Origin: an uncultured Arenimonas sp.
Lineage (GTDB): Bacteria > Pseudomonadota > Gammaproteobacteria > Xanthomonadales > Xanthomonadaceae
NCBI GenBank assembly: GCA_946480565.1
Contig: CAMLKR010000177.1
Location: 1 to 5,074 of the forward strand
DNA length: 5,074 nt
Direction: 5' to 3'
This document shows, piece by piece, positions 2,914 through 5,074 of the stretch. Below the pieces are notes generated by a model, which saw only the letters and a program-made list of their open reading frames with translations, made no database searches and was not told where the DNA came from. Each line of letters starts with the position of its first letter. Positions within the stretch are counted from its first letter, which is position 1. The translations under genes and the position numbers were made by a program.

Positions 2914-5074
2914 CTCCCTTCCGACTCCTTCCCGCGCTGTGCGCGCTGGCCGCCGCGCCCGTCGCCGCCGTCGACGTCGACGGCCGCATCGACCCGCAGG
3001 AGTGGGCCGGCGCCCGCCACATCACCGACTTCGTGACCGTGCAGCCGCTCAGCGGCGACCCGGCGCGCTACCGCACCGAAGCCTGGGTGCTGGCCACGCC
3101 CGAAGGCCTGGCCGTGGCCTTCCGCAACCAGCAGCCGGCCGACGTGCCGCGCACCACCCAGCGCACCCGCCGCGACGAAGGCGGCCAGCTCGACCGCGTC
3201 AACCTGATGGTGGATTTCGACGGCGATGGCCGCACCGGCTACGACTTCATGGTCACCATTGCCGACGGCATCAGCGACGAGGTGATCACCAGCGAGCGCA
3301 ACTTCAACACCGACTGGGACGGCCACTGGCACCGCGCCGTCACCCAGGACGCCGACAGCTGGTCGGTGGAGATGGTGATCCCCTGGCACGTGGCGCCGAT
3401 GGCCAAGCCCGAGGGCGGCAAGCGCACCCTGGGCCTGTACCTGGACCGCGTGGTCGGCAGCAGCGGCGAGCGTTTCGGCTGGCCCAACATCAGCTACCAG
3501 AAGCCGCGTTTCCTGTCCGAGTTCGCGAAGGTCGAGGTACCGCTGTACGAGCAGTCGCTGCTGGCGGTGACGCCGTATGCGGTGGCGGTGCACGACCGCA
3601 TCAGCGGCGACACCGACTTCGACGCCGGTGCCGACCTGTTCTGGAAACCCAACGGCCAGTTCCAGCTGTCGGCGACCCTCAATCCCGACTTCGGCCAGGT
3701 GGAAAGCGACGACCTGGTGGTGAACTTCGGCGCCGTGGAAACCTTCTTCGGCGACAAGCGGCCCTTCTTCACCGAGAACCAGGGCATGTTCGACGTGCCC
3801 TTCGGCGCCGGCAACAGCCGCCTGCTCTACACGCGCCGGATCGGCGGCTCGGCCGACGACGGCAGCGGCGCCGGCGACGTACACGCGGCAGTGAAGCTCA
3901 ACGGCAGCCTGGGCCAGGTTCGCTACGGCCTGCTGGCCGCCACCGAGGGCGACGAGGTCGGCCGCGACTTCTTCGCCCTGCGCGCCACCCGCGATTTCGG
4001 CGCGCAGGACCTGGGCGGCATGGTCACGCACGTCGACCGCCCCTTCCTCGACCGCCAGGCCAGCGTGTATTCGGCCGACCACCTGTGGACGCCCAACGGT
4101 GCCTGGAGCATCCGCTCCCAGGTCGTGGCCTCGCAGGTCCGCCAGGGCGGCGCCACCACCCGCGACAGCGGCATGCAGGTCCGCGCCGACCACGAGATGG
4201 GCGAAGGCTGGCGCCAGCAGCTGTACGTGCTGCACCTGGGCGACCAGCTGCAGCTCAACGACATCGGTTATCTGGACCGCAACAACTTCAACTACCTGCG
4301 CTACGAACTGGCGCGGCGTTTCCCGGACCAGCCGGAGGCTTCGGCCTATTCCTTCCACGAATGGCGCTGGGCCGTGTCCACCCGCCGCAACGACCACGGC
4401 CTGAGCATCGCCGAGGCGGCGGCGGTGAACCGGGTCAGCGAGCGTCGCGACGGCGGCAGCGAGTTCTTCGAGGTCGCGACCTGGACCGACGGCCACGACG
4501 ACCTGATCACCCGCGGCAACGGCGCCGTGCGGGTGCCGGAGAAGCTCTACCTGTTCTGGGAGCGCTCGCGGCCTCAGCGCGGACGCTGGTCCTGGTACGT
4601 GTCGGCGCGCGCCGCCGGCGAGGGCCTGGAGGGCGCCAGCGGCACCGGCCTGGACCTGGATTTCGAACCGACCCTGCACCTGAGCGACAGCCTGGCCCTG
4701 CAGGGCAGCTTCAGCCTGCAGCACAACCCGGACTGGCTGCTCTGGCGCGGCGGCGACCGCCTGGGCAGCTACCGCGCCGACATCGCCAGCGTCGGCGCCC
4801 ACCTGCAGTGGCAGATCGGCAGCCGCCAGGAGCTGCGCGTGAAGCTGGAAACCATCGCGCTCGACGCCCGCCTGCGCCAGGCCTGGGTGGTGGGTCCGGG
4901 CGGCCAGCCGGTGCCGGTGGCGACGCCGGCCGACGTCACCGACTTCAGCCTCGGCAACCTGGGCTTCCAGATCCGCTACCGCTACGAGCTGGCGCCGCTG
5001 TCGGACCTGTACATCGTCTACGGCCGCGGCGGCCTGGCCGAGGACGGCGTCAGCCGCTCGCTGTCGGACCTGCT
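2910..5074 (+). CDS. DUF5916 protein: exported, CBM9-like domain plus predicted outer-membrane barrel (3' end cut)
   Basis: The visible 721 residues belong to the DUF5916 family (carbohydrate-binding family 9-like N-terminus), whose biochemical role is not established. Residues 1-20 (MTPFRLLPALCALAAAPVAA) form a short Sec signal peptide with likely cleavage after PVAA. Residues about 22-210 are the CBM9-like beta-sandwich: DGRIDPQEWAGA (24-35), EAWVLATPEGLAVAFRN, and DFDGDGRTGYDF (102-113), a possible metal loop. The family signature follows at 244-290: FWKPNGQFQLSATLNPDFGQ, then VESDDLVVNFGAVETFF and DKRPFFTEN. The remainder (about 295-721) shows alternating polar/hydrophobic strands rich in Tyr, Trp and Arg, as in an outer-membrane beta-barrel. 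Related proteins as remembered end a few tens of residues past this point, so only the C-terminal tip is missing. The start at 2910 is chosen because it gives a complete signal peptide; its own ribosome site is poor. No functional partner is visible. Family is secure; barrel topology and surface location are inferred. Confidence 0.88.
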   Translation, partial: MTPFRLLPALCALAAAPVAAVDVDGRIDPQEWAGARHITDFVTVQPLSGDPARYRTEAWVLATPEGLAVAFRNQQPADVPRTTQRTRRDEGGQLDRVNLMVDFDGDGRTGYDFMVTIADGISDEVITSERNFNTDWDGHWHRAVTQDADSWSVEMVIPWHVAPMAKPEGGKRTLGLYLDRVVGSSGERFGWPNISYQKPRFLSEFAKVEVPLYEQSLLAVTPYAVAVHDRISGDTDFDAGADLFWKPNGQFQLSATLNPDFGQVESDDLVVNFGAVETFFGDKRPFFTENQGMFDVPFGAGNSRLLYTRRIGGSADDGSGAGDVHAAVKLNGSLGQVRYGLLAATEGDEVGRDFFALRATRDFGAQDLGGMVTHVDRPFLDRQASVYSADHLWTPNGAWSIRSQVVASQVRQGGATTRDSGMQVRADHEMGEGWRQQLYVLHLGDQLQLNDIGYLDRNNFNYLRYELARRFPDQPEASAYSFHEWRWAVSTRRNDHGLSIAEAAAVNRVSERRDGGSEFFEVATWTDGHDDLITRGNGAVRVPEKLYLFWERSRPQRGRWSWYVSARAAGEGLEGASGTGLDLDFEPTLHLSDSLALQGSFSLQHNPDWLLWRGGDRLGSYRADIASVGAHLQWQIGSRQELRVKLETIALDARLRQAWVVGPGGQPVPVATPADVTDFSLGNLGFQIRYRYELAPLSDLYIVYGRGGLAEDGVSRSLSDL

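Noticed and set aside
1953..4802. A 949-codon minus-strand open frame antisense to the SET and DUF5916 genes
   Set aside because: It is rich in Ala, Val, Gly, His and Gln without any domain pattern, and it lies opposite two clear genes. Long antisense frames arise routinely in GC-rich DNA where stop codons are rare.
1..5074. tRNA, rRNA, CRISPR arrays, insertion sequences or phage genes
   Set aside because: No cloverleaf, array-type repeats, transposase motifs or flanking terminal repeats were seen; the gaps between genes are all 117 bp or less.

Overview
The window is GC-rich bacterial DNA with strong G/C bias at third codon positions. Its gene content is typical of Gammaproteobacteria in the Xanthomonadales (Lysobacter/Luteimonas/Xanthomonas-like). 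The lineage clues are a Xanthomonas-type Rrf2 regulator next to sufB, a VIT-family transporter with a ferritin-like N-terminus, a small SET-domain protein, and a DUF5916 outer-membrane protein. The lineage is an inference from remembered families, not from a search.

Left half, minus strand (2202 down to 1). In transcription order these are a VIT1/CCC1-family iron/manganese transporter (2202-1168), an Rrf2-family Fe-S assembly regulator (1085-636), and the first 211 residues of SufB (634-1, cut by the window edge). The regulator and sufB are separated by one base and must be co-transcribed. A good sigma70-type promoter (TTGAGC-17-TACAAT) precedes the regulator. It is overlapped by a dyad that could be an autoregulatory operator, and its -35 lies in the loop of a hairpin that could terminate the transporter transcript. 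The block therefore joins Fe-S cluster assembly, its probable cluster-sensing regulator, and a gene handling free iron or manganese.

Right half, plus strand (2313 to 5074). A 159-residue SET-domain protein (2313-2792) is transcribed divergently from the transporter across a 110-bp gap rich in small palindromes. It carries both the SAM-binding NHSC motif and a eukaryote-like post-SET CxCx4C cysteine cluster. After a 117-bp gap with a strong hairpin and a 10-codon mini-ORF comes a DUF5916 protein (2910 to the window end, 721 residues visible). It is an exported protein with a CBM9-like N-terminal domain and a predicted outer-membrane barrel.

No RNA gene, mobile element, CRISPR array or large repeat is seen. 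All five protein genes belong to recognisable families. The least ordinary signals are the compact overlap of terminator, promoter and operator before the suf genes, the eukaryote-like SET protein, and the structured leader with its overlapping mini-ORF before the DUF5916 gene.
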